The position numbers and the translations under genes are program-made. Shown piece after piece: positions 20,810 through 32,710 of a stretch of 64,000 nt of DNA. Within the stretch, counting starts at the first letter, position 1; each line of letters begins with the position of its first letter. This DNA is from Acephala macrosclerotiorum (lineage: Eukaryota; Ascomycota; Leotiomycetes; Helotiales; Mollisiaceae). The notes below the pieces were generated by a model. That model had not been told where the DNA came from. It searched no databases and saw only the letters and a program-made list of their open reading frames with translations. The stretch covers positions 62,001 through 126,000 of the forward strand of contig MU119339.1 of assembly GCA_014904845.1 (NCBI GenBank), read 5' to 3'.

Positions 20810-22113
20810 TCATAGTTTCGAGGCAGCAGGTGGCCGCTCTTCTTTCAATCTCACCACGCCCTGATTTGATCAGTTAAAGTCACCGAGCTATGAGCATGGA
20901 ATACGTTACCTCTTGAAAACACGTCGCAACCAGAGTACCATCGGCAGCGAACATATGTTGCTGAACCAATCCTCTCCCATCACCAGACCATGGACTCGCC
21001 ATCTCTGTGAACATCCACTCATCTGCTCTGAAGCGTCTTGGTTCATGGAAATAGATGGTGTGGTCGAGACTGACCATCATGCCGACTTCTGGTCTGCCTC
21101 TTGAGTTGCTTAAGTCGACTCCAAATCCCTCTCTTTCTTGCGCCGCTGCCACAAATCTCTCTCGCGCAGTCATATCCTCAGCATCCGTTTTCGTGTTCGC
21201 TGGAGCGCCGAATCTCCATAGGTCGTGTATCCTCGATACGGTTCCAATAAAGTATGAATCCGACATGTATGCCAAAGCACTCAAATGCGCCTGATGCCCA
21301 CCAGCTTCACTTATCCTTCCCCTCGCTCTAATCCATTGCCTTGTTCTCTTCTCATGTGGAAACCTGCTATCCCGGTTCTTGATATCAATCCTATGGCTAA
21401 TAAACGGACTACTCTCCTCCCCAGCCGGCTCATCAACATCCTTCGGCAGACTCGCAATCTGCGCCCTAATCTCCTCTGGCAAAGGCACAGCATGCTCCAC
21501 CAACTTCTTGCCTCCACTATTCTCCCTCACAAACGATAGCGTAGTCGTGAATATACATTTCCCTCTCTGCCTCGCCTGTACCGTTCGTGTCGCAAATGAT
21601 TTCCCTTCGCGGACGTGTTCAACGTAGTACATGACAGGTATTTCGGAATCGCCTGCGAGGACGAAATAGCAGTGCATGCTATGGACGGTGAAGTTTATGG
21701 GGACGGTTCGTTGGGCTGCTGCGAGGCATTGGGCGATGACTGCTCCGCCGTAGATACCTCTTGCTCCTGGAGGGTGCCATAATGGTCGTGTATTTGTGAA
21801 GATGTCCTGGAAAGGTTTTCAGCCAGGAAGTCGCATACAAGGAATAAGGTTAACAAACTGGAGCAATTGCGCCTAGCTCGGTCAATTCCAACACATTCTC
21901 AATTGCAGACTTTGAGGGATCTAGGGGAGGCTGCCTGACGAGAGTTCGACGGTCTGGACGATCTCGGTCTGCATTCGACATTGCTCCAATAGTAAAGCTT
22001 CGATTTTGCGTACGGTCTCGCAGCTGCAGACTTGGAGTCGCGATTCTTTGAAGAACAGAGGCTTGAGGTCGGATTTGGGGTGACAATAGAGCAAGAAGTT
22101 TAACGCGTTTCAT
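20810..22113 (-). CDS. Acyl-CoA thioesterase II (TesB type) with spliced C-terminal SKL
   Basis: Exons 22113-21859, 21806-20910 and 20860-20810 encode 400 residues. Double hot-dog thioesterase blocks: HPPGARGIYGGAVIAQCLAA, YFVLAGDSEIPVMYYVEHVR, FATRTVQARQRG, and in the second half VSLDHTIYFHEP, ADEWMFTEMASPW and LVATCFQE. The last 51-nt exon adds GVVRLKEERPPAASKL, ending in the peroxisomal PTS1 signal SKL. The family hydrolyses acyl-CoA in peroxisomal beta-oxidation. The first 44 residues are Arg-rich and almost without acidic residues, like a mitochondrial presequence, and a second ATG at 21981 (MSNAD) would remove them. Confidence 0.85.
20861..20909 (-). other. Last intron of the thioesterase gene, decides the PTS1 signal
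   Basis: 49 nt, GTAACG to ATCAG. If retained, the reading frame continues VTYSMLIAR and stops, giving a protein without SKL. Confidence 0.75.
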
Positions 22114-22789
22114 TTGTGTAGTGCAAGCTGAAGGAAAAAGTGTCGAGGATGGAAGCAGCCGAGGTTGAGTCGGGAGTCTGTTTTGCCAAGCCCGACTGTA
22201 GAACCAGCTTTCTTCCTCCTTTTCACATGCCTCTGCGTTAACCATCCAGCCTTCGTACACTTCGCATCAGCCGCGCTATTGTCAACGGAGAGACCTCCAT
22301 CAGGAGGATGTCCTCCGCAACATCGCGATATGCAACAAATCTCTGTTGGTACGAAGGTACTTGTGCCTAAAATTTCTCTCCTCCAGATCATCGACGAGGC
22401 CAATTCCGGAGTCGAAATTCAGCCTTTAGAAGAGACTGGTTTCCTGCAATTCTGTCGATGATTCTTTCCTCTCGATTTGGTATCGATATACTCTCTACAG
22501 CCCATAATAAATATTAATAGGCACAGGCTAGTATTCAACTGGATATAGCAAAATACCGTGAATCGTGGAGAGATAAATGATTGGTCTCACCACCCCTTGG
22601 CAACACGGCCACAATCACCTCATGATTAACACTTATTTCAACCTGTAGGTAGTAGTCCCGTTGCAGTGGATTGAGCCTTCCTTCTTTGGGGCGCATCGAG
22701 TCTCAGCCGACCAGACGAAAGCAGAAAGAAGAGTCTTGAGGAAACAGCTCTTGGATTCGAGTCCCTCCTCTTCTCAGCCTATTTACATC
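22114..22789. other. Intergenic between the thioesterase and HD-domain genes
   Basis: Presumed thioesterase promoter and HD-gene 3' region. Nothing else supported. Confidence 0.5.
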
Positions 22790-23476
22790 CTAATCTTCAG
22801 CAGCAGCCAGGATATCCAGGAACGTCCTCCCTTCAACGCTATACCCCTCCACATAAGCAGTCCCAAATTCCATCACAAAATTATCGTACGTGGTCTCCGG
22901 CTTATTTTGACAGAGTCCACATAACACCCTCTTTATCCCATCACGAAACCCAAGTCTTGGGAATTCAGTAATAATACGTTCCCACACTTCCCTCGTCAAT
23001 ACTCCTCCAAAAGCTCTCTCAGGCCCAGCAAAATCGGCCATGACACCAATGGAGGTACCTCTAACTTCCACCTCTTTATACATCGCAATGGAAACAGTGG
23101 TATGCAACGCCACCGTATCCCAAGCCAATTGCAACCGTCTCGCATCCCAATCATCCTTCTCTCCTTCGCGAATCAAGAACGCGCGAGTAGCTTCAGCGCC
23201 ATCGACTTCAAATCGTTTGTCTTTAGAGATGATGTCTCCGCTGATAGCCCATCCCATGTCATGCAAGATGGCAGTGATAGCATGGAGTTCTACATCTCGG
23301 TCTTTGAGGGAGGGAATGTGGTCACAGATGTATGTGCCAAAGAGCCAGGAGCGAACGACGTGGTTGTAGGTGAAGTCATCGCAGTGAGCGCGGGCGAAGG
23401 CGAGTGCTTTGGTGATGAGCGGGGTGTCTGGAACTGGGACTCCGGCTAGGACTCTGGTAGGAGGAGTGGAGGGCAT
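22790..23476 (-). CDS. HD-domain protein, cyanamide hydratase-like
   Basis: Single exon, 228 residues, ATG at 23476. The HD metal-binding pattern is visible: His39 in YNHVVRSWLFG, then HAITAILHDMGW with His72-Asp73, ALHTTVSIAMYKEVEV, and a conserved GVMADFAGP region. This order fits fungal members annotated as cyanamide hydratase-like HD proteins, which are usually 210-260 residues. Cyanamide hydratases convert cyanamide to urea, but many fungal relatives have unknown substrates. No targeting signal seen. Confidence 0.85.
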   Translation of the reverse strand: MPSTPPTRVLAGVPVPDTPLITKALAFARAHCDDFTYNHVVRSWLFGTYICDHIPSLKDRDVELHAITAILHDMGWAISGDIISKDKRFEVDGAEATRAFLIREGEKDDWDARRLQLAWDTVALHTTVSIAMYKEVEVRGTSIGVMADFAGPERAFGGVLTREVWERIITEFPRLGFRDGIKRVLCGLCQNKPETTYDNFVMEFGTAYVEGYSVEGRTFLDILAAAED

Positions 23477-24563
23477 GGTGATGTTCGAGGCAAGTTCTCA
23501 ATGGGAACAGAAATTGAAGGAGTCTCTTGGAGAAGCAGCTGAGGTTGAACCAGAACTTGAACAAGGCACAGACTGCCCTTTCATATTTATCTTCCACATC
23601 GCATATACAGGAGCGGATGTCCAAATGGACGGGGCAATTCACCAATGTCTTGTCCAATTTTCCTCCTTGTGAGCATATGCCTGCTGCAATTGAATTACAT
23701 AATCCACACAATAGCCTGTTCCCCTCATTTGCTCGTTACGCTCGCTTCTCGCTTTGTTCTACCAGAATAACAAATTTCCAGAAGGGGCCAATGCACTCAA
23801 AGTTTATCACGTGTGAGCAGCGGTCGAAACACTCTCGATATCTAAGCAATGCCAGTCGATGAATTGTACTGTCAAAAGATGTCTCCTCCATCATTCATGA
23901 ATTTTGTTTCCGTTTTCGGCAGATGAGAGGGGGGATGCTGGGCGAATCGACCGTGTTGGATGTTGGCGTTTCAGTTGTCATCCAATGCCGCCTACCCGCC
24001 TCGAGTCCTTCTCGACAATGAGTTTTTGCGCGCCTTCGAAGAACCTGGATCGGGGCTTGAATAAAGATTAGGTTCGAGTCTTTGCCACTGTTTTGCATCA
24101 TCGTCAAAACTTGCAGAAATATCTCGATTCTGAAATCTTGAACTGTTGTGACGCTCCTTGTGTGCCGAGATGGATTACTTGAGCGATCTCAAGCCGCCAG
24201 ACCAGTATTTTATCTAGAACGAACCCAAGATGAGATCAATCATTTTTAGATCTTCTCCTTCAAACGGAACAAGATTTGAGGCCCTCGGTTCTTGATGAGA
24301 GTGGCTTTCATCGCCTTAGGTGATGGGACCTAGGTGCCGCTCACTTGGTAAGCTTTATGACTGTTTTGCTGTGCCTCCTTTTGTTGGACTTTGGAGAATT
24401 CGCACTGGCCGGAGTGAAGAAGGATGGTAGCATTGCATATTTGCAATTTTGCACAGCCGTTGTACATCTGCATTGAAGAGGTTCGTGTGACCGCTGAGTT
24501 CCTCCATCACACTCGTTTGAACTTCTGCGTGAATTGCTGAACGATTTTTATTTTGGAGGCGCG
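23477..24563. other. Intergenic, about 1.1 kb
   Basis: Only short ORFs without motifs. No repeat or RNA gene recognised. Confidence 0.5.
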
Positions 24564-25519
24564 ATGTTTCAAATAGCGGGAGATTCTATCACACATCCCG
24601 CAGAAATAAATCGTGGGACTGTTACATCTTTTCTGCCAATATTCACAACGTTCCCATCAGTGCCTGACTGCTCTGCTGCGATATTATCCTATAATTATCG
24701 TGCTGCTTTCGACCCCTTATGGGGGCAAGATATAGATACTAGTCTTACGTGTCTCCCACAGGGAGTAACTTTATGGTGGCAACAAGATGACTTCCAGACG
24801 GTAACGAGTCTTAGTCCTCTTGCTTGCCCGGACTTGTATACTACTGCCTCGGCCAGCATTGTTAACGCATTAGCTACCTTTATCGAGTGTTGCCCGAAGT
24901 AAATCCCCACCTTATGCACCACTGCCCTTCCTTGTAGTCTGAATTCAAGCTAACAGCTCTTTTTAGAAGCTACACTTTCATATCAACCACATCCATTAGC
25001 AGCGAAGGGCAATGCAGATCTCCTTTATCCGTTTGACAAACACTTAACTTTTAGCAATATACCTTGGATACTTTCATCCCCAACAGCATGATAATCACTG
25101 CAATAGGTTACAGTGTCTATGGCATTCACGTCAATGGATTCATATTTGCGCTTGCTATGATGAGTACGACCGTGTTGAGCATTTCTTCAGCTAGTGCAAG
25201 TGCAATGGGATTTCCAACACGCTGTCGAAACAACAATTCTAAGGCTAAATGACACATGGAAGGAAGTCCCATAGAGAATGCCGCCTTGACACCCGAGTTA
25301 CCTACAACAGAAGCATTTCGTCGAAAGCCTGCCGCTTCTCAGAGGACCTCGACTACGACTGCGACTTCGATTCCACAAATGGCGTCTCCTAAACCCGTGG
25401 ACATACTTTGGGAAGATACTTTAACTGGACCGGATACTTCACATGAAGTTGGATTAGCACAACAAGATGATATTCATGAGATGAGCGCGACGCTGAAGGT
25501 TCCGTTTTCTGATAAATGA
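24564..25519 (+). pseudogene. Single-pass membrane protein, decayed copy 1
   Basis: Pieces of a fungal extracellular/transmembrane protein family: TCLPQGVTLWWQQD, CPDLYTTASASIVNALATF and ECCPK, an intron (donor about 24900), SYTFISTTS, then a frameshift, YSVYGIHVNGFIF, and a cytosolic tail beginning MEGSPIENAALTPELPTTEAF and containing DTSHEVGLAQQDDIHEMSA. The transmembrane helix expected before the tail is missing, and stops interrupt the frame. The tail is shared with copy 2 at 26427-27224, so the two are tandem paralogues. Confidence 0.7.
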
Positions 25520-26426
25520 ACGGGGGCTGGGAGAGCAGTCGACGACATAACTCAGTAATTGGAAGCGGTGGATATTGGAAGGTCCTCAGGCGAGTCTGAT
25601 AATCTGGTTCTCTGTCCGATGGATGTCAAGTGCCTGACTATCCCTGAAGCCCCCTTTTCGAGTCAGGTGATCAGTTCATCAGGCTCCTCTCACAACATTC
25701 TTGCACATATTTTACCACTTCTGGTGGTAAGACCTTCATACTGAGATATCCGTTCCCAAAAATAACATTTTTTCTCTGTCACTTTCATTGAATTCTGTCC
25801 TTTGACTAATCAATGTACGCTTACGGCTTGACTTTGATCATTGATCTTCCAATATATTTTTAGCAACGTCTTGTGCCTCTGCCATTATCGTTTTCTGCTT
25901 TCGAGCGTCGTATTATTCAAGTGATGCTCTTCAACAGTAGTAGTATTTTTTAAGCCTTCAGATACAGTTGCATGCTGGGAGACCAAATATGGTGGCCCGG
26001 CCTAGGCCTTCTCGCCTCGTTCAGAGACGGTGTCACTTAACACTGGCCTACGATGCGGCCTATAAACGCGAGCATCCGCTTTCTCCACGTATTCGCATAA
26101 TAATTCTTGTGTCTGATTCTTACTCTGAAGGCGAATGTTGCGAAGTTACCTAGAGTCCACAATAAAGTCGGCATACCACCTCAGCCTCTTCCGAAAAGCC
26201 CTCAAGCGGAATGCTCTTGCCATTCCTTCACTGGAATCACGTTCTACTGTGGATAAAAGATGCAGCCAAATCCTTGTTCAATACTGTGATGGTTTCGCTA
26301 TGCCTCGTTATGTTGGTTTTTGAGCAGTCCTACTGGTCGGTGCTGCAAGACGTCCTGAACATAAATCAGACCGTGTCCCCTTATCTCTACTCATTTCGCG
26401 ATTCCTTTCGTTTCTTGTTCTGATCT
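25520..26426. other. Spacer between the two tandem copies
   Basis: No gene supported. A short stretch near 25663-25672 (TTCGAGTCAGGTGATCAG) resembles sequence after copy 2 (CCGAGTCATGTGATTAG at about 27377-27393), as expected if a larger unit was duplicated. Confidence 0.4.
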
Positions 26427-27224
26427 ATGGCAACAAGTAGTACCGTGGCTCAACCTCCCGAAACAAATGGAGGGGTGGTTACATTGTTCTTGCCTCTCGA
26501 AACTGGATTGGCGCCTTCGGGGTACTCTGCCTCGACTTACTCTTAGATTGGTGGTAGCGCTATCGCATTTGATCCATTCTATGGTCAATCCATCGACAAG
26601 CATAGTGAACTCGCTCACAACATTTATCGCGTGTTGTCCCTCGGAAGCTCTCCGCTCGCTCGATAAAGCTACCAAACTAATGATTGCCTTCAGAAATTAT
26701 GATTTTGCATCATTGGCGGCCCGAGAACGATTGGACAGTGCAAATCATCTCTTCCGCCAGGAACATTCAGCTACATAACTCGAATCCTGCCGGCTACAAC
26801 ATAAGCTCCAACAACTACATCCGTATCGGCATTTGGTGCGAGCGTTTGGGCCGCGCACGTCAATAGCTTCGTGTTTTCCACCCCAATCACTGGGACCCTG
26901 ACAGGAAGCACCACTGCGCTCTCAGCAACGGCGTAATCGAGTTCCACATTGGCCTCTTCGAGTCTAATAACAGGAGTGAAAGTTGGCATTGGAGTAGGAA
27001 TTTCGCTTTCGGTTCTTGGGTTTTGCTCACTCCTTCTCGCATTCTTCTTAATACAAAGACGTGTGTCTTCGAACCCATCGGATCAGGCATACGAGGAGAG
27101 TTTAGTTGTCCAAGATACTTCGCATGAGGTGGAATTGGCACAGCAGAATTCGGTGCATAAGATGAGTGCTGCGCTCAAGGTCCCGTTCAAGACGAGTGAA
27201 CGACCGTTGAGTCGGCAAGGGTGA
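26427..27224 (+). pseudogene. Single-pass membrane protein, decayed copy 2
   Basis: Starts like the family (NGGVVTLFLPL, GGSAIAFDPFYGQSID) but has an in-frame stop after SASTYS and a deletion that joins GQSID almost directly to TSIVNSLTTFIACCPS, removing the LPxxVTxWW to YTTAS part seen in copy 1. Further stops follow. The transmembrane helix is kept (VGIGVGISLSVLGFCSLLLA then FFLIQRR), as is the tail DTSHEVELAQQNSVHKMSA. Together copies 1 and 2 show the full family plan, but neither is intact. Confidence 0.7.
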
Positions 27225-28524
27225 GATGTCAGATTCTGGTATTGATTGCGGACTTTGAGGATTGCGGATACTGATGATGAATCATTTGCAAGGAAATATT
27301 GAAGATATCTTTTTACTTTACCTCGGCCTTGATGTTCTCGCACACATTGATCAAGTGTCTGCCAGGTACCAACCCCTTTCCGAGTCATGTGATTAGCCTT
27401 AGATAAAGAAAAAGCTTTCTTCAATGCATCTCTCCTCTCCTGTTACGATACAGACCATGATACGTGAGGCAGACTCAAATGAAGACATTAAATAGATCAG
27501 GTTATGTGGCGTAAAATAGGCTTATCGAATCTTCCTCGGTACACAAGATACAACCGATCAAGGCCCTACAATTTATCCACCAAATATCGTGAAGACGATC
27601 TTCCAAACGAAGTTCTTTCTACTATTAGATGAAGTGTGGATGCATGCAACATCATTGGTGAGCAAAAGTGGCCTCCCGAAGACAAGCATGGGGTGCGACC
27701 CCGAGGTAGATATTGCGGGGGGACCGGGAAACCATGAGGTCGATATCCTTCCTCGGGATACTGCTTCAAGACCCAACCTCTCAAGCGAGGGTTCTCCTCA
27801 ATTTAAACACCTTCCAGAAATAATTCCAGGGCTGAGGAAATAGGCATCGTGACCACACAGCCCCAGCCTCGCCCAAGAATTGGGGGCCAACCTTCACCAA
27901 AACCCCTGAATATCCGGCCTGACGAGGCTCTGCCTCTAAATTGCAACGGTGCTGCATACACTCTTCCTTATATTGACTTCAGGCAATCGAACGCCATTCA
28001 GACATGGATATCTCGAAATCTCAACACCTTTCTAGCACAACCAATTGAGACTCCCCTTCATACCCCGCGCGAAGAAAAGGGGGGCGTAAGGCTGAATTGA
28101 TTCGAATCTGGGGCTTTATACGGATCTAAGGGCTGGGTGGTGAGGTTGAGGCATGTGCGGCTGGATGCATGTTTCCTGAGAAAGGACCACGAGGCCCTGA
28201 CCTCGTGTTACAGTTGTACGGCCCTATTTCAAGGGGTGGTAGGGAAGCCATCTGGGGGCGGAGTAGTGAGAATGTCCATCTTTTGCTTCACAAGATGGTG
28301 TCATGGCGAGCTGCGCAGATACGCCTTGAGAAGTGCCTGAAGGTATGTTTGTGCTTAGTGTTTGACTTGTGTCACCCATCTGTTGGTATAAGTATACTGT
28401 TCGCCACCATTGTTAGACTCTTGACAGCACTCAAAATGCACCTAGACCATTTCTTGTGATCTTCGAACAACATAAGAACAGAACAGAAACCACTATTCGG
28501 TATTAATAATCTATCCCGCTCAGT
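27225..28524. other. Intergenic, about 1.3 kb
   Basis: Contains short ORFs (27589-27843, 27849-28100) without recognisable motifs. No gene supported. Confidence 0.4.
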
Positions 28525-29621
28525 ATGGCCTATCGAGACTTCAGCTTATACTGAGTCTGCTCTTGGCTATTATTGCAAGGGCTACCACAATTCCAAGTCC
28601 GAACTCACTCGACCCGAGAACAATCTTCACAGGAGGATATTCGCTCCGTGCTCCCTGCTGCCCAGCCAACAGCTTTGTATGCTCATGGCCATTTCTCGAA
28701 ACGTGCTGTCCCACAGGAACAGTCTGTTCAACTTTCGGCGATGCATGCTGTCCCGACTGTAAGCCCTTCCTCTTTTAAATGCCTCTGCTTTAAATTACCT
28801 ACCAAACCAAGCCTAACACTCAATCAACAGCAAGAGATTGCACCGAAACCCTTCTCAACTCTCAAAAATGTGCAGACCCAAGCTGGCAGCTATCCTCCTT
28901 CGCATAACCCGATGAAGGTATTTGCTGCTGGCCAGGCTGGACCGGCATTCAGGTTCTTGGTGGCGGGGTGTGTAACCCACCTGACAATGGGACATTGGAT
29001 TTCTGTCCGACCACTATGGTGCACACTTCGACCGTGGTTCCAGCATCTCCTTCAAGAACTACTTTACTAGTTCTTACTACGTCGTCATCGACAACCACGA
29101 CACAAGTTCAGCATACGCTAGTTGCTTCAACTAGCGTTGCTGCGACTAGTTCGACAACGCAACAGACGACGACTCAGTCGGCATTGGTGGTCTCAACGAG
29201 TGTTGGCAGTGTGTCGACCACTCTGACTGGAACAACTTCATCCATCGACAAGGCTCACCACACGTCGAGTATCGTGAAAGTGGTCGGAGGCACAATAGGC
29301 GCTGTCGGAGCCATACTTCTCTTGATCGCAGCTCTATGGAGATACTGCAAAAAGTGCGGAAGCCCAAGGAATCCGCCACTCTTGTCCCCAGCAGCAGTTG
29401 AAGCGTGAGTTCAGAACAAATATGCAAGACGAGACTAGCTGATAAAAGGCAGCAATGACTATGCACCGGTGATGCAACAAAATCCAGTTGATGGGGGTGG
29501 TGCGCCAAATAATGCGTTTCGAGCAGGATTGCGATTTCAGAGTAGCCGTCGTGAAGCAACTGTTCGCGACAATAGGGTGGTCGATGTGAAGTCGTCGCCA
29601 CCTGCTTACGGACAGAGTTGA
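28525..29621 (+). pseudogene. Cys-rich single-pass membrane protein, disrupted
   Basis: Three exons (to 28758, 28831-29404, 29453-29621) encode a signal-peptide-like stretch LQLILSLLLAIIARA, a Cys-rich ectodomain (APCCPANSFVC, ETCCPTGTVC, DACCPDC, then ICCWPGWTG), a long Ser/Thr-rich stalk, a transmembrane helix (VVGGTIGAVGAILLLIAALW) and a cytosolic tail ending SSPPAYGQS. The only nearby ATG (28525) is out of frame with the signal peptide, and a TAA at 28905-28907 interrupts the ectodomain. The plan is that of a cell-wall sensor-like protein, but this copy seems dead unless these two positions are sequence errors. Confidence 0.65.
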
Positions 29622-32038
29622 TAGAATATAAGGAGCTTCACTTCCTCCGTATATAGGGACAAACGAATTGAAGCATAGGCAATGATATCATGATACAGTA
29701 CAATTCACCGGCTTGCGTTACTTGACTATCAATGTAAGATCTTACGAGAAATTCCATCCCGGAAAGACAGGGACGAACCGTACAGGCTTTAAAAAGATTG
29801 CTGGAATAGATGAACCGTTTGATTTACACGCTTTTCAACTAACAGAAACCCAAAATGATAGCCAAATCGCATGTAAGACAGCGGATACCCTAGAAAGTTG
29901 TACGGAGACTTCAGTACTCGTGAAGTTCCTCGACCGTCGGAAAGGGGGGCCGTCAATCGCAAGCCGATATTCAGGACACCATGTACCCAATTCTTCTCTT
30001 GGAGCCTCGCTCAGCCCAGCAAATTGCTGATAACCAAACGCTCTCTCCTGCCATATCCTTCCCACCGAAAACGTCTTCGCTACTGCCTTGCTCGGCAATC
30101 GAGCTTCAAGTCGACTGCTTGAGTGTACTGACAGGTCCTTCATCTTCTAGTACAGCCATTGTTCCTCCGAGTCAACGATATTAAATCGTGGGTGAGTTGA
30201 CGCAGATCATGCTGTCTCCCTGAAAAAGGAACACATGCTCTGCGGGTGCAAGTTGGTCCCAGATCCAGGAAGTAGTGAGGACTCGATTGTACTCGCGACG
30301 GGTCGAGGCGTGAATATGCGGTGGCAGGGACTTGATGTTGATTCGAGACTCGCCTATAGCGCGCTTGAAAGGGGTAGAGGATGGAATGCTGTCTTGTAAT
30401 GTGAGGATGATGATCGGTCAGTCTGGGCCAAGCACGGCAGGAGAAAAGGCACAAGTCGTTCAAGAGCTCGGTCTTCGATGATCGCAACGGCTTTCTTGGT
30501 GATGCCATCCAGGCTAATCAGGGATTTGAGCAAATGTGCGGGCTTGTGGAGTGAGTGTTGGTTTGTTATCTCGTTGCATGGAAGTGACTGTGGCAGTTTT
30601 GAAGGGTAGAACGTCGATCTTAATGATAGGATGAAGATCGCCGAGAGCAGTCCTGAGAGACAAGCAGCTATCCTCTGGTGTGGTAATTTCGAAGATGGAT
30701 CTAACATTTCTTGATCCAGTTGAGTCATTGTTAGCAAGTCTTCTCTCCGGCTCGAGCCTTCAAGACTCACTTTGTTGATAGGTAGCATACAAATTTGACC
30801 TATAATGAGTCTGAGGCCTGAGGTGCCGATGTGCTGAGTGAACTGAGGGATTGACAACAATAGCAGTCACGAAATCAAGTCTTCTGATTAGAGTTGCGCA
30901 GAATTTAGAAAAGTCAAAGGGCCTGCCAATACCAGCAGTGCCGCATTGCATACGTGTGTAGTTGATTCTCAAGCTACCAAGTTTTCAAGATCCACTACTA
31001 GAAGGATTCATATCTACTTCTTGGCATGGAGAATAGGAAAACATATCGTCAGTTGCCCGTTATTGTGCTGTATTCCTGAATGGCTTGAGAAACTCGCTTA
31101 ATAATGCTGATGGCAGCGAGGGTACGCACTACGCGGGGACACTCAAGCGCGAACATGAGGTCAAAGTAAAGCACGAGAATCCTTTCAAATATTTTTATAG
31201 GCTTAAAAGGTGCGATTAAGATGCATGCTGAAGAACTTGACCTTATTTGAAAGACCAAGCTCGTCTAGAATCGTGGTCTGCATCATTGCCTGCATGACGA
31301 GGACCAGAGTCTCGATTCCAAGCCCAAAGACAACGCCCAAGTTCTTCAGGAGTGCGATATGTTTCTGAATTGAAGTTTCATGTTAAGCTACTCATAAGCA
31401 TGGCAAGCATACGGCCCCTAAGTCTGAGAGATATCAGGGTCACTTGATGCGGCGCCAACTTCACCTACGACCCCTGCTTACATATCCAAAACCACGCAAA
31501 TAGTAGAAAATGTGAAACCAACCATGGCGAGCTGCCCATTGAGGTCCAGTCCTCTCCTGTCACAGCGAACGCCGAATGATACGATGAATTTGAGAAGTGA
31601 GCTTGGACAAACATCAGTACCGCATAATTTGACACCATCTATGGAATTACGGGGAAGACTTCCCCTGAACTCCATGATACGAGACCAAGGTAGAGAGGCT
31701 AGTCTTCATCGTGACTGTGCTCGAAGAAAGGATCCTTTTAAATCGACGGGCAAGAACAGCAAGCTGTTAGCCGACGCACACCCTATCGGCAAGCAACAAT
31801 GCAGGTCACTATCGTTGTGTAACCAAACAGAACGTGCTTTGCATCATGTTCCACGTGAGTAATTTCCTTCCAGGCAAGTCCGCTCGAAAAAATATGCACA
31901 GCTTCCAACTATCTGAAGGAGTTCCCCAAAAGCAGTTCCTCCTCGCAACTCGACTATGGCACTTCGCGGCCAGGGAGTCAAGCGCTTCAGAATGGTTGGA
32001 CAAGGGGGCGGGCGAGTATGTACCTGTTCCGTCCAAGG
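29622..32038. other. Decayed tract without a coherent gene
   Basis: Minus-strand ORFs at 30354-30860, 31049-31258 and 31478-31675 and the segment near 31270-31380 (LKNLGVVFGLGIETLVLVM) look protein-like, but they are in different frames with stops between them. I read the tract as the remains of one or more minus-strand genes that I cannot identify. Confidence 0.35.
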
Positions 32039-32710
32039 CTAGTCCGATGCCGTGTCATGTCGGGAAGCGGTGTTCTTCATCAAGACACAGTCTACCCAGA
32101 CAGTTTCCCACAACTTTCTGAATTCCGAAACCAACTCCTTCGATCTACCAGGCCACATCTCCATCTTCTGCATACCAACGACATGCTCCCAAATCTGCGT
32201 CTTCATCCTACTCGTCCTTGATCGCAAGCTCGCCAAAGCATCACCGTCTCCAATCGTCGCCACGAGGTTATGAACCTGAATCTCCCAAGCTTCGAGGTCT
32301 TTCTGGATCTGCTCGATGTCCTCTTGTTGGATTGCTCGCAAGACATAATTGATCAAGAGACTCTGCAGACGATTCTTCTGTACATACGATTCCTCCACTA
32401 ACGTCAAGAGCTCATGCGGTGGCTCGGCGAAGACGTTTGTGTTGTGGAAGTAGGCTGTATAGTCATATCTGCGTCCTTTGCAATACGTACAAGATGGTTT
32501 TGCGGTCAACGAAGTTGCGGCGAGTTCAGTAATGGGAGGCGATGATATTGCTGCCTCGAGTGGCTGGCAATAATGTTGCTGCAGAGGTGGTGTGTAATAT
32601 AGCGGTGACGCTTGAGCAGGCTCGTCTACACAGGTTGACTGAGGTAATCCGAGCTGGAAGTTTCCAAACAGATCATGGCCATATGAGAAGGTGGTAGAGG
32701 GAGCTGCCAT
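32039..32710 (-). CDS. Uncharacterised 223-residue protein
   Basis: Open from an ATG at 32710 to a stop. The N-terminal third is Pro/Gln/Ser-rich and disordered-looking. A CTYCKGRRYDY motif follows, then a helical C-terminal half (EESYVQKNRLQSLLINYVL, EDIEQIQKDLEAWEIQVHNL, RTSRMKTQIWEHVVGMQKME, SKELVSEFRKLWETVW). The plan, disordered then coiled, would fit a nuclear protein, but I recognise no family. It may be the N-terminal part of the decayed gene downstream. Confidence 0.5.
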   Translation of the reverse strand: MAAPSTTFSYGHDLFGNFQLGLPQSTCVDEPAQASPLYYTPPLQQHYCQPLEAAISSPPITELAATSLTAKPSCTYCKGRRYDYTAYFHNTNVFAEPPHELLTLVEESYVQKNRLQSLLINYVLRAIQQEDIEQIQKDLEAWEIQVHNLVATIGDGDALASLRSRTSRMKTQIWEHVVGMQKMEMWPGRSKELVSEFRKLWETVWVDCVLMKNTASRHDTASD

